Below, piece by piece: positions 25,102-32,031 of a stretch of 64,000 nucleotides of DNA (position 1 is the first letter of the stretch; every line of letters starts with the position of its first letter). Location: contig NZ_CP061769.1 in assembly GCF_011420305.2 (NCBI RefSeq), positions 2,653,001 to 2,717,000 on the forward strand. The letters run 5' to 3'. The notes beneath the pieces are model-generated. The model was not told the origin of the DNA, searched no databases, and saw nothing but the letters and a program-made list of their open reading frames with translations. This DNA comes from Nocardioides ochotonae (lineage in GTDB: Bacteria; Actinomycetota; Actinomycetes; Propionibacteriales; Nocardioidaceae). The position numbers and the translations under genes are program-made.

Positions 25102-25707
25102 ATGCGACGTACCGCGGCAGCCGCCCTGATCGTCGCCGTGACCTTGATCGGTTGCAGCGGCGACCCGGACCCCGCGTCGCCAGGGGCCACCCGCCCTCCC
25201 CCGGCCTCTGCCTCCGGTGACCCCGTCGTGAGCGAGCCCCCGTCCCCCTCGGCGGCCGAGGAGGCCGTGCCGAGTGAGCTCCAGCGCACATGGCTCATCC
25301 GGCTCGGCCGGGAGCAGATCCGCGCGGACCTGGCCACGGCCGGGTTCGGCCGGTGGGCCGATCGGTTCTTCGCATCCGAAGGGCTGGCCACCCGCGTCGT
25401 CATGGCGCTCACCTACGGCGAATCCACGTTCGAGATCGCCTGGCGCGAGGCCGACGGCGAGTGGACGGTGGGGTGGTGGGGCACGGCCCGCGTCGAGGGC
25501 GCGGTCCTGACCATGCACGACACCCACTTCCTCCTCGACGACTCCTATCGCTGGCGCATCCGCGACGACCGGCTGACCCTGACCTTCCGCCACACCACGG
25601 GCACCCTCATCCGCGGGATCCCGTCGCAGGTGTACTCACGCGCCTACTTCTCCCGTCCGATCCCCGCCGGAGGGTGCGCGCCCCCGAACTTCGAGACCTG
25701 CCTCTGA
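25102..25707 (+). CDS. Secreted lipoprotein of unknown function
   Basis: A 201-residue lipoprotein: MRRTAAAALIVAVTLIGCSGD (lipobox LIGC, Cys18), a Pro/Ser-rich linker to about residue 55, then a single domain of about 145 residues rich in beta strands (STFEIAWREADGEWTVGWWGTARVEGAVLTMHDTHF, YRWRIRDDRLTLTFRHTTG). The domain looks like a lipocalin-type barrel, but no family was recognised. Two Cys near the C-terminus (GGCAPPNFETCL) probably form a disulfide. GTG codons three and two codons upstream are alternative starts. Confidence 0.72.
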   Translation: MRRTAAAALIVAVTLIGCSGDPDPASPGATRPPPASASGDPVVSEPPSPSAAEEAVPSELQRTWLIRLGREQIRADLATAGFGRWADRFFASEGLATRVVMALTYGESTFEIAWREADGEWTVGWWGTARVEGAVLTMHDTHFLLDDSYRWRIRDDRLTLTFRHTTGTLIRGIPSQVYSRAYFSRPIPAGGCAPPNFETCL

Positions 25708-25732
25708 GGTCCGGCCGGGCAGCCCCGGGGGG

Positions 25733-26620
25733 TCAGTCCGCCGCGCGACGGCGCTCGAGGAGGACGGTGTCGCGCCAGACGCCGTCGAGCTGCGCGGCGC
25801 GGGAGCGTACGGCGAGGGTGCGGTAGCCGGCGGCGTGGTGCAGCGCGAGCGAGGCGCGGTTCTCGGGGAAGATCACCGTCTGCAGGGTCCACAGACCACC
25901 GGCGTCGGCCTCGGCGACCTGGCGGCGCAGCAGGGCCCTGCCCACGCCGCGCCCGCGGGCGACCTCGGCGACGTAGACGCTGCTCTCCCCGACCCCGGCG
26001 TAGCAGGACCGCGACGAGGCCGGGCTGACCGCCGTCCAGCCCACGACGCGCCGTACGCCGTCGACCGGGGCCTCGGCCACCCAACGGTGCTCGGACAGCC
26101 ACTTGGTCGCGAGGGTGGCCAGGTCGGGGGCCTCGGTCTCGAAGGTGGCCTGGCGGGTCGCGATGCCCTCGGCGTAGATCTCGCGCACGACCGGGAGGTC
26201 GGCGTCGGTCATGGCGCGGGTGCGGACGTCGGCGGGCGGGTCGCCGAGGCCGCGTGCGGGGAGGACGGGCGTGCCCAGCACCAGGTCGGCGGGGTGCGGG
26301 AGGCCGGTGCAGCCAGCAGGGTTCGCGGTGACGGTCGCGGAGCCGTGACCCTCCTCGACCACCACGAGCCCAGCCTCCGCGAGCGTGCGGACGTGCTCGG
26401 CGCAGGCGGAGCGGGTGATGCCCAGCGAGCCCTCCAGCTCGCCGAGCGGCACGGCCCCGCGGGCGGTGGAGACGGTGAGCAGCAGGCGAACCCGGATCGG
26501 GTCGGCGAGCGCGGCGAACCACACGGCGTACGCCTCGGCCGCGGCGCCGGTCACGGTCGCGAGGACTCCTCCTGGGGCCAGACGGTCGGGGGTGCGAGCG
26601 GTCTCGGGGACGGAGTCCAC
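25733..26620 (-). CDS. ArsR-type repressor fused to ArsN1/PAT-like acetyltransferase
   Basis: A 295-residue fusion. Residues about 22-110 are an ArsR winged helix (FAALADPIRVRLLLTVSTARGAVPLGELEGSLGITRSACAEHVRTLAEAGLVVVEEGHGSATVTANP). Residues about 132-292 are a GNAT of the phosphinothricin-acetyltransferase/ArsN1 type (IYAEGIATRQATFETEAP, GWTAVSPASSRSCYAGVGESSVYVAEVARGRGVGRALL, TVIFPENRASLALHHAAGYRT). ArsN1 acetylates arsinothricin and Bar/PAT acetylates phosphinothricin. The classic ArsR ELCVCDL metal site is absent; Cys at SACAEH and PAGCTG could be the sensors. No other ars genes adjoin. A palindrome lies 14 bp upstream of the GTG. Confidence 0.82.
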   Translation of the reverse strand: MDSVPETARTPDRLAPGGVLATVTGAAAEAYAVWFAALADPIRVRLLLTVSTARGAVPLGELEGSLGITRSACAEHVRTLAEAGLVVVEEGHGSATVTANPAGCTGLPHPADLVLGTPVLPARGLGDPPADVRTRAMTDADLPVVREIYAEGIATRQATFETEAPDLATLATKWLSEHRWVAEAPVDGVRRVVGWTAVSPASSRSCYAGVGESSVYVAEVARGRGVGRALLRRQVAEADAGGLWTLQTVIFPENRASLALHHAAGYRTLAVRSRAAQLDGVWRDTVLLERRRAAD

Positions 26621-26633
26621 GGCACCGAGATTA

Positions 26634-26651
26634 CATCGACCGCAATCGATG
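26634..26651. promoter_or_regulatory. CATCGA-N6-TCGATG palindrome, putative ArsR operator
   Basis: Six-base perfect arms with a 6-bp centre, 14 bp upstream of the fusion gene's start. ArsR operators commonly have ATCAA-N6-TTGAT geometry, and this matches in spacing and nearly in bases. Probably an autoregulatory site. Confidence 0.5.
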
Positions 26652-27073
26652 CTGCGCCCATCGACCCGCCGTCGAGGAGGTCGTCGTCGGTGAGGTTGCG
26701 GGTGGAGTCCGTGGAAACCCTGGAGCGGTCCACCAGGCCGTGGGCTCGAACCGGTGGACCTCGGGCGGCCGCCAGGTGCACCCAGAACCGTCCGTTCGCG
26801 CTGGGTACCCCCACGAGCGGTTTATGCACGTAGAGGCACTCCTCTCGACGCGATGTCGTGTCAAGAAGCGCGAACTGCCGCTTCGACTGATTCCCGAGAG
26901 GTCTGCGGCGTGCGCGGACACCTCTGCGACCGCCTGCACCTCGTCGGTGGCAGGGTGCTCGGGGGACCCAACCTGTACCCCGTCAGCGAGATTGATTCCG
27001 GCCGAAATGGGTACTCGTGACAAGGTTCTCGAGCGACCGGGTGCCTTCGCGGGAATCTCCCGGGAGGATCACG
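26652..27073. other. Intergenic region with no convincing gene
   Basis: About 420 bp between the ArsR fusion promoter and the STAS gene. Several short frames exist on both strands, but none has a good start signal or recognisable product. A GGTTCGAGC-like stretch at about 26745 resembles a tRNA T-loop but has no pairing stem. Promoters for both flanking genes are presumably here. Confidence 0.5.
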
Positions 27074-27490
27074 ATGGACGTCTCCATCACGTTGCGACGC
27101 CGTCCGACTCACACACTTCTCAGGCTGCGCGGTGAGTTCGATCTTGCCTCCCGGCCGCTTCTCCTCCACCGGCTCCTCGAGGCCCGTTCGTACGGCCCCC
27201 GGGTCTGGGTCGACGCCGACGATGTCAAGTTCATCGAGGCGTCGTGTCTCCACCAGCTCGACCGTTTCCGTAGGCGTCTGAGAGCCGACGGCGGCTCGCT
27301 GCGGGTGATCCGGGCATCGGCCTACTACGAGCTGATCTGTCGGCTCGCCGACTACGGCGAGATGCTGCCCACCGGAGTGTCTCCGGTCCTCGTGACGGCG
27401 CGGGGTCACGGTGCCATGGACGGCCGCCTGCAGCGCGCGAGCAGACCCCGGGCCACCGCCCGCGCCGGGGCCGGCTGGGCGCGGGCCTGA
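27074..27490 (+). CDS. STAS-domain (anti-anti-sigma-like) protein
   Basis: A 138-residue protein with an N-terminal STAS fold: VSITLRRRPTHTLLRLRGEFDLASRPLLLHRLLEARSYGPRVWVDADDVKFIEASCLHQLDRFRRRLRADGGSLRVIR. The position of the phosphorylatable Ser in anti-anti-sigma factors reads FIEASCL, so a Ser is available. A basic Arg/Ala-rich tail follows. Such proteins release sigma factors from anti-sigma kinases. ATG at 27074 with GGGAGGA 4 bases upstream. Convergent with the GAF-ANTAR gene. Confidence 0.77.
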   Translation: MDVSITLRRRPTHTLLRLRGEFDLASRPLLLHRLLEARSYGPRVWVDADDVKFIEASCLHQLDRFRRRLRADGGSLRVIRASAYYELICRLADYGEMLPTGVSPVLVTARGHGAMDGRLQRASRPRATARAGAGWARA

Positions 27491-27499
27491 TCGAAGGAC

Positions 27500-28198
27500 C
27501 TACGTCTGCGGCTGGCCCGGCAGCCCGCGTGCCGCGACCACGTCCTGGGCGATGTCGGACAGCTTGCGGTTCTCGTGCGAGGACAGCCGTTGCAGCACGG
27601 CGAAGGCAAGGTCGTCTTGGAGGTCGTACTTCACCATGATGATCCCGAGCGCCTTCCCGATCGCGGTACGCCGGTCGTTGGCCAGTCGCAGCCCGTCGAT
27701 CTGTTGCGCGGACGCCACCGCCATCGCCGCGTGCACGGCCAGGACGCGGGCCATCTCCTGCGCCTCGTCGTCGAACGCGTCGCGCTCGGTCGAGTAGATG
27801 TTCAGGGCCCCGAGCTGCCGGTCGTTGGTGAACAACTGCGTGCAGAGCATGCTTTTGATGCCGTAGTCCGCCACCATGCGCGGGCCCCACTGCGGCCAGC
27901 GGTCCTCACGCGCCAGGTCACTGGCGACGACCTGCTCGTGCTCCCAGGCCGCGTCCAGGCACGGTCCCTCCCGGAGCTCGACCTGGAGCTCGTCGCCACG
28001 CTGGGCGGCCACCGAGGTCGCGCCGATATTGTCCACCCGGCGCCCGCGCTGGGCGATCGAGATGCCCGACTCCGTGTGCGGACCGAGCAGCTCCACCGCC
28101 GCCCGGCAGATGCGGTCCCCGACCTGCCCGACGTCGTCCCCGGACTGCACCTCCCGGGCGATCTCTGCCATGCGGGCGCTGATCTCGTCGGAGGCCAT
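27500..28198 (-). CDS. GAF-ANTAR domain regulator
   Basis: A 232-residue protein with an N-terminal GAF domain (ESGISIAQRGRRVDNIGATSVAAQRGDELQVELREGPCLDAAWEHEQVVASDLAREDRWPQWGP, SMLCTQLFTNDRQLGALNIYS) and a C-terminal ANTAR domain (LRLANDRRTAIGKALGIIMVKYDLQDDLAFAVLQRLSSHENRKLSDIAQDVV). ANTAR domains bind paired RNA hairpins to prevent transcription termination, and GAF supplies the signal. These stand-alone proteins are common in Nocardioides and mycobacteria. ATG at 28198 chosen. Confidence 0.87.
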   Translation of the reverse strand: MASDEISARMAEIAREVQSGDDVGQVGDRICRAAVELLGPHTESGISIAQRGRRVDNIGATSVAAQRGDELQVELREGPCLDAAWEHEQVVASDLAREDRWPQWGPRMVADYGIKSMLCTQLFTNDRQLGALNIYSTERDAFDDEAQEMARVLAVHAAMAVASAQQIDGLRLANDRRTAIGKALGIIMVKYDLQDDLAFAVLQRLSSHENRKLSDIAQDVVAARGLPGQPQT

Positions 28199-28241
28199 AC
28201 GTGCGACGCTACCGGCGCGGCGGGCGCTTGGGAACCGAGGT

Positions 28242-29522
28242 TCAGCCCACCGCGGACCCTGCCGACGCGCACGTCCGGCAGGGACAGCTGCTGCGGCCGA
28301 GCAGGTCGACGACGACCGTGTGGGTGTCGGCGCCGAGGTCCGGACCGGGACCGCTGACGGGCACCGAACGCTCCCCCAGGAGGGGGACGATCCCGGGGAA
28401 GGCGACCTCCACGGTGGTGCCGCCGACGTCGACGGGCAGGTGCTGGACCATGTCACGGGCGACGTACTGCTCGTCGGTGGCGATGTCCTCGGCCGTGTAG
28501 ATCGGTCCGGCCGGCACGCCCGCGGCGTCGAGGACGTCCAGCACCTCGGCGCGGCTGCGGGCGCCGGTCCAGGCGTTGACGGCGTCGTCGATCTCCTCGC
28601 GCGCCGCCCACCGGCCGGCGTTCGTCGCGAGGTCGGGGCGGGTGGCGAGGTCGGGACGCTCGATGGCGTGCATGAAGCGCCCGTAGATGGAGTCCCCGTT
28701 GCCGGCGACGACGACCGTCTCCCCGCCGGCGCAGGTGTAGGCGTTCGAGGGCGCGATGCCCTCCATCCGGCCGCCGGCGCGGGCCCGCAGCACGCCGTGC
28801 GCGGAGTAGTCGGGCAGCAGCGACTCCATCATCGAGAAGACCGCCTCGTGCAGCGCGACGTCGACGTGGCGCTCGGTGGGCGACCAGGGCCGGTCCCCGC
28901 GCCCGCGCCGGTTGCCGCGGTCGAAGAGCGACATCACGATGCCGAACGCGGCGTACAGCCCGGCGATGGAGTCACCGATCGAGACCCCCACCCGCGACGG
29001 CGGCCGGTCGCTCTCGCCGACCAGCTCGCGCAGGCCGCCGTACGCCTCCGCGACCGCGGCGAACCCCGGACGCTGCGACATCGGGCCGGTCTGGCCGAAG
29101 GCGGAGATCCTGGAGACGACGAGCTCGGGGTTGCGCGCGGCGAGCGCGTCGGCGCCCAGGCCCCACTTGTCGAGGGTGCCGGGCCGGAAGTTCTCGATCA
29201 GGACGTCGGAGACCTCGACCAGGTCGAGCACGAGGTCGCGGCCCTCCGCGGAGCGGAGGTCGACCTCGATCGAGCGCTTCCCTCGGTTGATGGTGCGGTA
29301 GAGCATCGAGGTGTCGCCGGCGTAGAGCCGCCAGTTGCGCAGCTCATCGCCCGTGCGGGGCCGCTCGACCTTGATCACCTCGGCGCCGAAGTCGGCCAGC
29401 AGCCGGCCGGCCGTCGGCGCGGCGATGTAGTTGCCGAGCTCGACCACCCGGACCCCGGCGAGCGGGAGCGCCTGCGCGTCCGGGGTCGATGCGGTGGTGT
29501 CCTCGCTCGCGCTGTCGGTCAT
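28242..29522 (-). CDS. CaiB/BaiF family CoA transferase
   Basis: A 426-residue class III CoA transferase. Motifs: LAGVRVVELGNYIAAPTAGRLLADFGAEVIKVERP, NRGKRSIEVDLRSAEGRDLVLDLV, ENFRPGTLDKWGLG, and a C-terminal LDAAGVPAGPIYTAEDIATDEQYVARDMV. These enzymes move CoA between carboxylic acids via an aspartyl thioester. The last 20 residues (GRSSCPCRTCASAGSAVG) are Cys-rich and unlike the family; a small frameshift near 28300 is possible because another frame reads QQLSLPDVRV. ATG at 29522. Confidence 0.87.
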   Translation of the reverse strand: MTDSASEDTTASTPDAQALPLAGVRVVELGNYIAAPTAGRLLADFGAEVIKVERPRTGDELRNWRLYAGDTSMLYRTINRGKRSIEVDLRSAEGRDLVLDLVEVSDVLIENFRPGTLDKWGLGADALAARNPELVVSRISAFGQTGPMSQRPGFAAVAEAYGGLRELVGESDRPPSRVGVSIGDSIAGLYAAFGIVMSLFDRGNRRGRGDRPWSPTERHVDVALHEAVFSMMESLLPDYSAHGVLRARAGGRMEGIAPSNAYTCAGGETVVVAGNGDSIYGRFMHAIERPDLATRPDLATNAGRWAAREEIDDAVNAWTGARSRAEVLDVLDAAGVPAGPIYTAEDIATDEQYVARDMVQHLPVDVGGTTVEVAFPGIVPLLGERSVPVSGPGPDLGADTHTVVVDLLGRSSCPCRTCASAGSAVG

Positions 29523-29590
29523 GGGTCCATGATCTCGGCACCGGCCGCCGGGAGCCCTGCCCGCCCGGGAGGTGGTCTGGCCCGGGGAGA

Positions 29591-30259
29591 TCACCCCGGC
29601 GCCTGCGCGAGGGCGCGGACCAGCAGGTCGGGGTGGGTCAGCGGCACCATGTGGGCGCCGGCGCCGAGCTCGACCACCCGCCGCTCGGCAGCCGTGGCGG
29701 CGCCGGCCTCCGCCAGCGACCACAGCCAGTCGCGCCGCGCGATGCGGTCGTGGGCGCCGCGCACGAGGTCGACCGGGCAGCCGACCTGGGTCAGGGTGGC
29801 GGCGAGGTCGTCGCGGCGGGCGACGTCCATGGTGGCGAGCATCGAGCGCAGCGTCGTACGCCGGTACTGGCGCACCAGCGCCGGCACCTGGCGCGGGTCC
29901 TCGTGGACCGCCGTCCGCAGCCACAGTGCGGCGAGACCGGGCCAGGAGCGGGCGCGCGGGTCGGTGGCCGGGCCCACCAGCACCAGGCGGCGCACCAGGT
30001 CGGGACGCAGCCGGGCGGCGTGCGCGACCACCTGACAGCTCGCGGAGTGGCCCAGCAGGGTCGTCGGTCCCACGAGAGCGTCGCCCAGCTCGCGACCCAG
30101 CTCGGCCGGGGACCGAGCACCCGAGGGCTCCACCGGAAGGCCGTACCCGGGCAGCAGCCGCACCGACTCCTCCCCCAGGCCCCACCGGCAGAGCACCGGG
30201 CGCCATGCCTCGACGCCGAGCCCGAGTCCTGGTACCGCGACCACCGAGGAAGCACCCAC
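29591..30259 (-). CDS. Alpha/beta hydrolase
   Basis: A 222-residue alpha/beta hydrolase fold: PGLGLGVEAWRPVL (oxyanion region), TTLLGHSASCQVVAHAA with nucleophile Ser in GHSAS, the acid in VDLVRGAHDRIARR and the catalytic His in ELGAGAHMVPLTHPDLLV. Start at GTG 30259 (VGASSVVAVPGLG); much longer upstream in-frame sequence is antisense to the next gene and is rejected. Substrate unknown. Same strand as and upstream of the CoA transferase, 68 bp away. Confidence 0.82.
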   Translation of the reverse strand: MGASSVVAVPGLGLGVEAWRPVLCRWGLGEESVRLLPGYGLPVEPSGARSPAELGRELGDALVGPTTLLGHSASCQVVAHAARLRPDLVRRLVLVGPATDPRARSWPGLAALWLRTAVHEDPRQVPALVRQYRRTTLRSMLATMDVARRDDLAATLTQVGCPVDLVRGAHDRIARRDWLWSLAEAGAATAAERRVVELGAGAHMVPLTHPDLLVRALAQAPG

Positions 30260-30337
30260 GGCGCCAGTGTGCCGGGCCACCCGAAGGCCCCGGTGTCTCT
30301 GGGTGCCGAGAGCCGGCCGCGCGGGGTACCGACGCGC

Positions 30338-30643
30338 ATGGCCCGATCCACCAGACCCACCCGCGCCGCGGTCGCCGCCACCGACTCCTGGACCGACCCG
30401 GACGGCTTCCGCTCCCCCGCCGGCGAGGTGCACGCCTGGCTGCCCGGCACCAACCAGACCGTCTGCGGCGTGCCGATCAAGAAGGCGCGCCTGGGCCGGT
30501 TCTCCCACATCGACTGGCTCGACGTGCAGCCCGCGACCGGGCGCGACGCCGACCGGGTGACCTCGGTGTGCCACAGGTGCCTGGCCGGCACCGGTCACCG
30601 GCGCGACGAGAAGGTCTGGACGCGGACCGACCCCCGCCCGTGA
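30338..30643 (+). CDS. Small conserved protein with Cys/His cluster
   Basis: A 101-residue protein: a basic start (MARSTRPTRAAVAATDSW), HAWLPGTNQTVCGVPIKKARLGRFSHIDWLDVQ, then VTSVCHRCLAGTGHRRDEKVW. The CxxC with nearby His residues (SVCHRC, GTGH) suggests metal binding. Recognised only as an uncharacterised actinobacterial family. ATG at 30338. Its stop codon lies in the loop of a strong hairpin terminator. Confidence 0.65.
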   Translation: MARSTRPTRAAVAATDSWTDPDGFRSPAGEVHAWLPGTNQTVCGVPIKKARLGRFSHIDWLDVQPATGRDADRVTSVCHRCLAGTGHRRDEKVWTRTDPRP

Positions 30644-30661
30644 TGCGGGCGGGGGTCGGTC
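30625..30661. terminator. Strong hairpin, probably bidirectional
   Basis: Perfect 16-bp stem (30625-30640 with 30646-30661) around a 5-base loop that contains the TGA stop of the upstream gene. It lies between convergent genes (30338-30643 on + and 30669-31841 on -), so it can end both transcripts. Confidence 0.85.
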
Positions 30662-30668
30662 GCGGAGC

Positions 30669-31841
30669 TCAGCGGCGCTTGCGTGCCTTCAGCTGCAGAC
30701 CGGCGACCACACCGGCGTGGTCGGAGGCCCATCGGGGCGCGGTCTCCGCGATCGGCGTGGCGCCGACGATCCGGGCGAAGCGGGGCTTCGCCAGGCCGCG
30801 GGTGAGGATCAGGTCGATCCGGGTGCGCAGGCTCTTCGTCGGGTTGTCCAGCGCGTCGCTCTGGCAGCAGGTGAAGCCGGGCGCGCTGCCGCGGACGGCC
30901 CACGCGTCGTCGAACCAGCGACGGGTCAGGTCGGCGTACGTGCTGGTCGTCGAGACCCGCGGGTCGGCGGGCGAGTTGAAGTCGCCGGTCGCGATCACCG
31001 GGCGGCCGGCCTTGGCCGGACCGGCGAGGAACTCGGCGGCCTGCGCCTCCTGCACGGCCCCGAAGCGGCCGATCTCGAGGTGGGTGTTGAGGAAGCGGAA
31101 GCGCGAGCCGCGCAGCGTGCCGTCGACGTACACCCAGCCGCGCCCGAAGTCGAGGGTGAGGCCGTCGGTGCCCGGCACCGGGAAGGACTGCTGGTCCGCG
31201 TAGCGGCCGGTCACGGGCTTGCCGAGCTCGAGGCCGCGGATCCCGTCGCGGACCAGGATCACGTCGCGGTCCTGCAGCGTCACCGCGCAGTCGAAGCTGC
31301 TGGTCGAGGCGACGTTGACGCAGCCGAACTGCGGCGCCACCAGCGGCACCGGGCCGATGGTCGCGTTGTTGACGACCCCGGCGACGCGGTACGACAGCCC
31401 CTCCTTGCGCAGCGCCTTCTGCAGGATCCGCAGGAAGTCGTACGACGGCGGCTTCGCGCCCGCGGCGATCGGGAGCGTGGTCCAGCGGGTGACCTCCTGC
31501 AGGCCGATGAGGTGCGGGCTGGTGCGGGCGACGGTCTTGGCGATCGCGGCGGCCCGGACCGGGAACCTGCTGGCCACGGCACCGCCGTAGATCTGTGCCG
31601 CCGCGGCGAGGAACTCCCCGGCCGAGTCGGCCTCGAGCGCCGGGTCGAGCGAGGAGCCGAGGTAGAGGTTCTGGGTCATCACCTTGAGCTTCGGCCCGCC
31701 CTTGGCCGCAGCCGGCCGCTCCGCGACCACCACACCACCCGGGTCGCCCGGCTCGGCGGTCGCGGGCCCGCCCGCGGCGAGCATGCCGACCACGAGCGCG
31801 GCGGTGGCGGGAATGGCGAGCAGGCGGTGCATGAGTCTCAT
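30669..31841 (-). CDS. Secreted endonuclease/exonuclease/phosphatase-family protein
   Basis: A 390-residue exported protein with signal peptide (MHRLLAIPATAALVVGMLAAGGPATAEP). The EEP domain shows KVMTQNLYLG, HLIGLQEVTRW (catalytic Glu), FRFLNTHLEI, VIATGDFNSP and WASDHAGVVAGL (catalytic His), the complete set of a Mg-dependent phosphodiesterase such as DNase I or sphingomyelinase. Several Cys (FGCVNVASTSSFDCAV, GFTCCQSD) suggest disulfides. Substrate (DNA, lipid or inositol phosphate) cannot be decided. ATG at 31841 (MRLMHRLL). Confidence 0.87.
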   Translation of the reverse strand: MRLMHRLLAIPATAALVVGMLAAGGPATAEPGDPGGVVVAERPAAAKGGPKLKVMTQNLYLGSSLDPALEADSAGEFLAAAAQIYGGAVASRFPVRAAAIAKTVARTSPHLIGLQEVTRWTTLPIAAGAKPPSYDFLRILQKALRKEGLSYRVAGVVNNATIGPVPLVAPQFGCVNVASTSSFDCAVTLQDRDVILVRDGIRGLELGKPVTGRYADQQSFPVPGTDGLTLDFGRGWVYVDGTLRGSRFRFLNTHLEIGRFGAVQEAQAAEFLAGPAKAGRPVIATGDFNSPADPRVSTTSTYADLTRRWFDDAWAVRGSAPGFTCCQSDALDNPTKSLRTRIDLILTRGLAKPRFARIVGATPIAETAPRWASDHAGVVAGLQLKARKRR

Positions 31842-32031
31842 GGGTGCGGGTCCGATCGACGTGGCGGTCCTCGCTGACCGCGCGTGGGGGTCACTGTGCG
31901 TCCCACGGGCGCCGCGCGCATCCCCGTTCGGGGGGAACCGGACCCCGGTCCAGACCACCGTCGGCGGCCCATCACCACGTCGTACGCCGACGGGCCGCCG
32001 CGGCGTCGGTGGCGGCTGAGAGGCTGTCCCC

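Noticed and set aside
26730..26770. tRNA-like T-loop (GGTTCGAGC on minus strand)
   Set aside because: Flanking bases do not pair as a T stem and no acceptor or anticodon stem follows.
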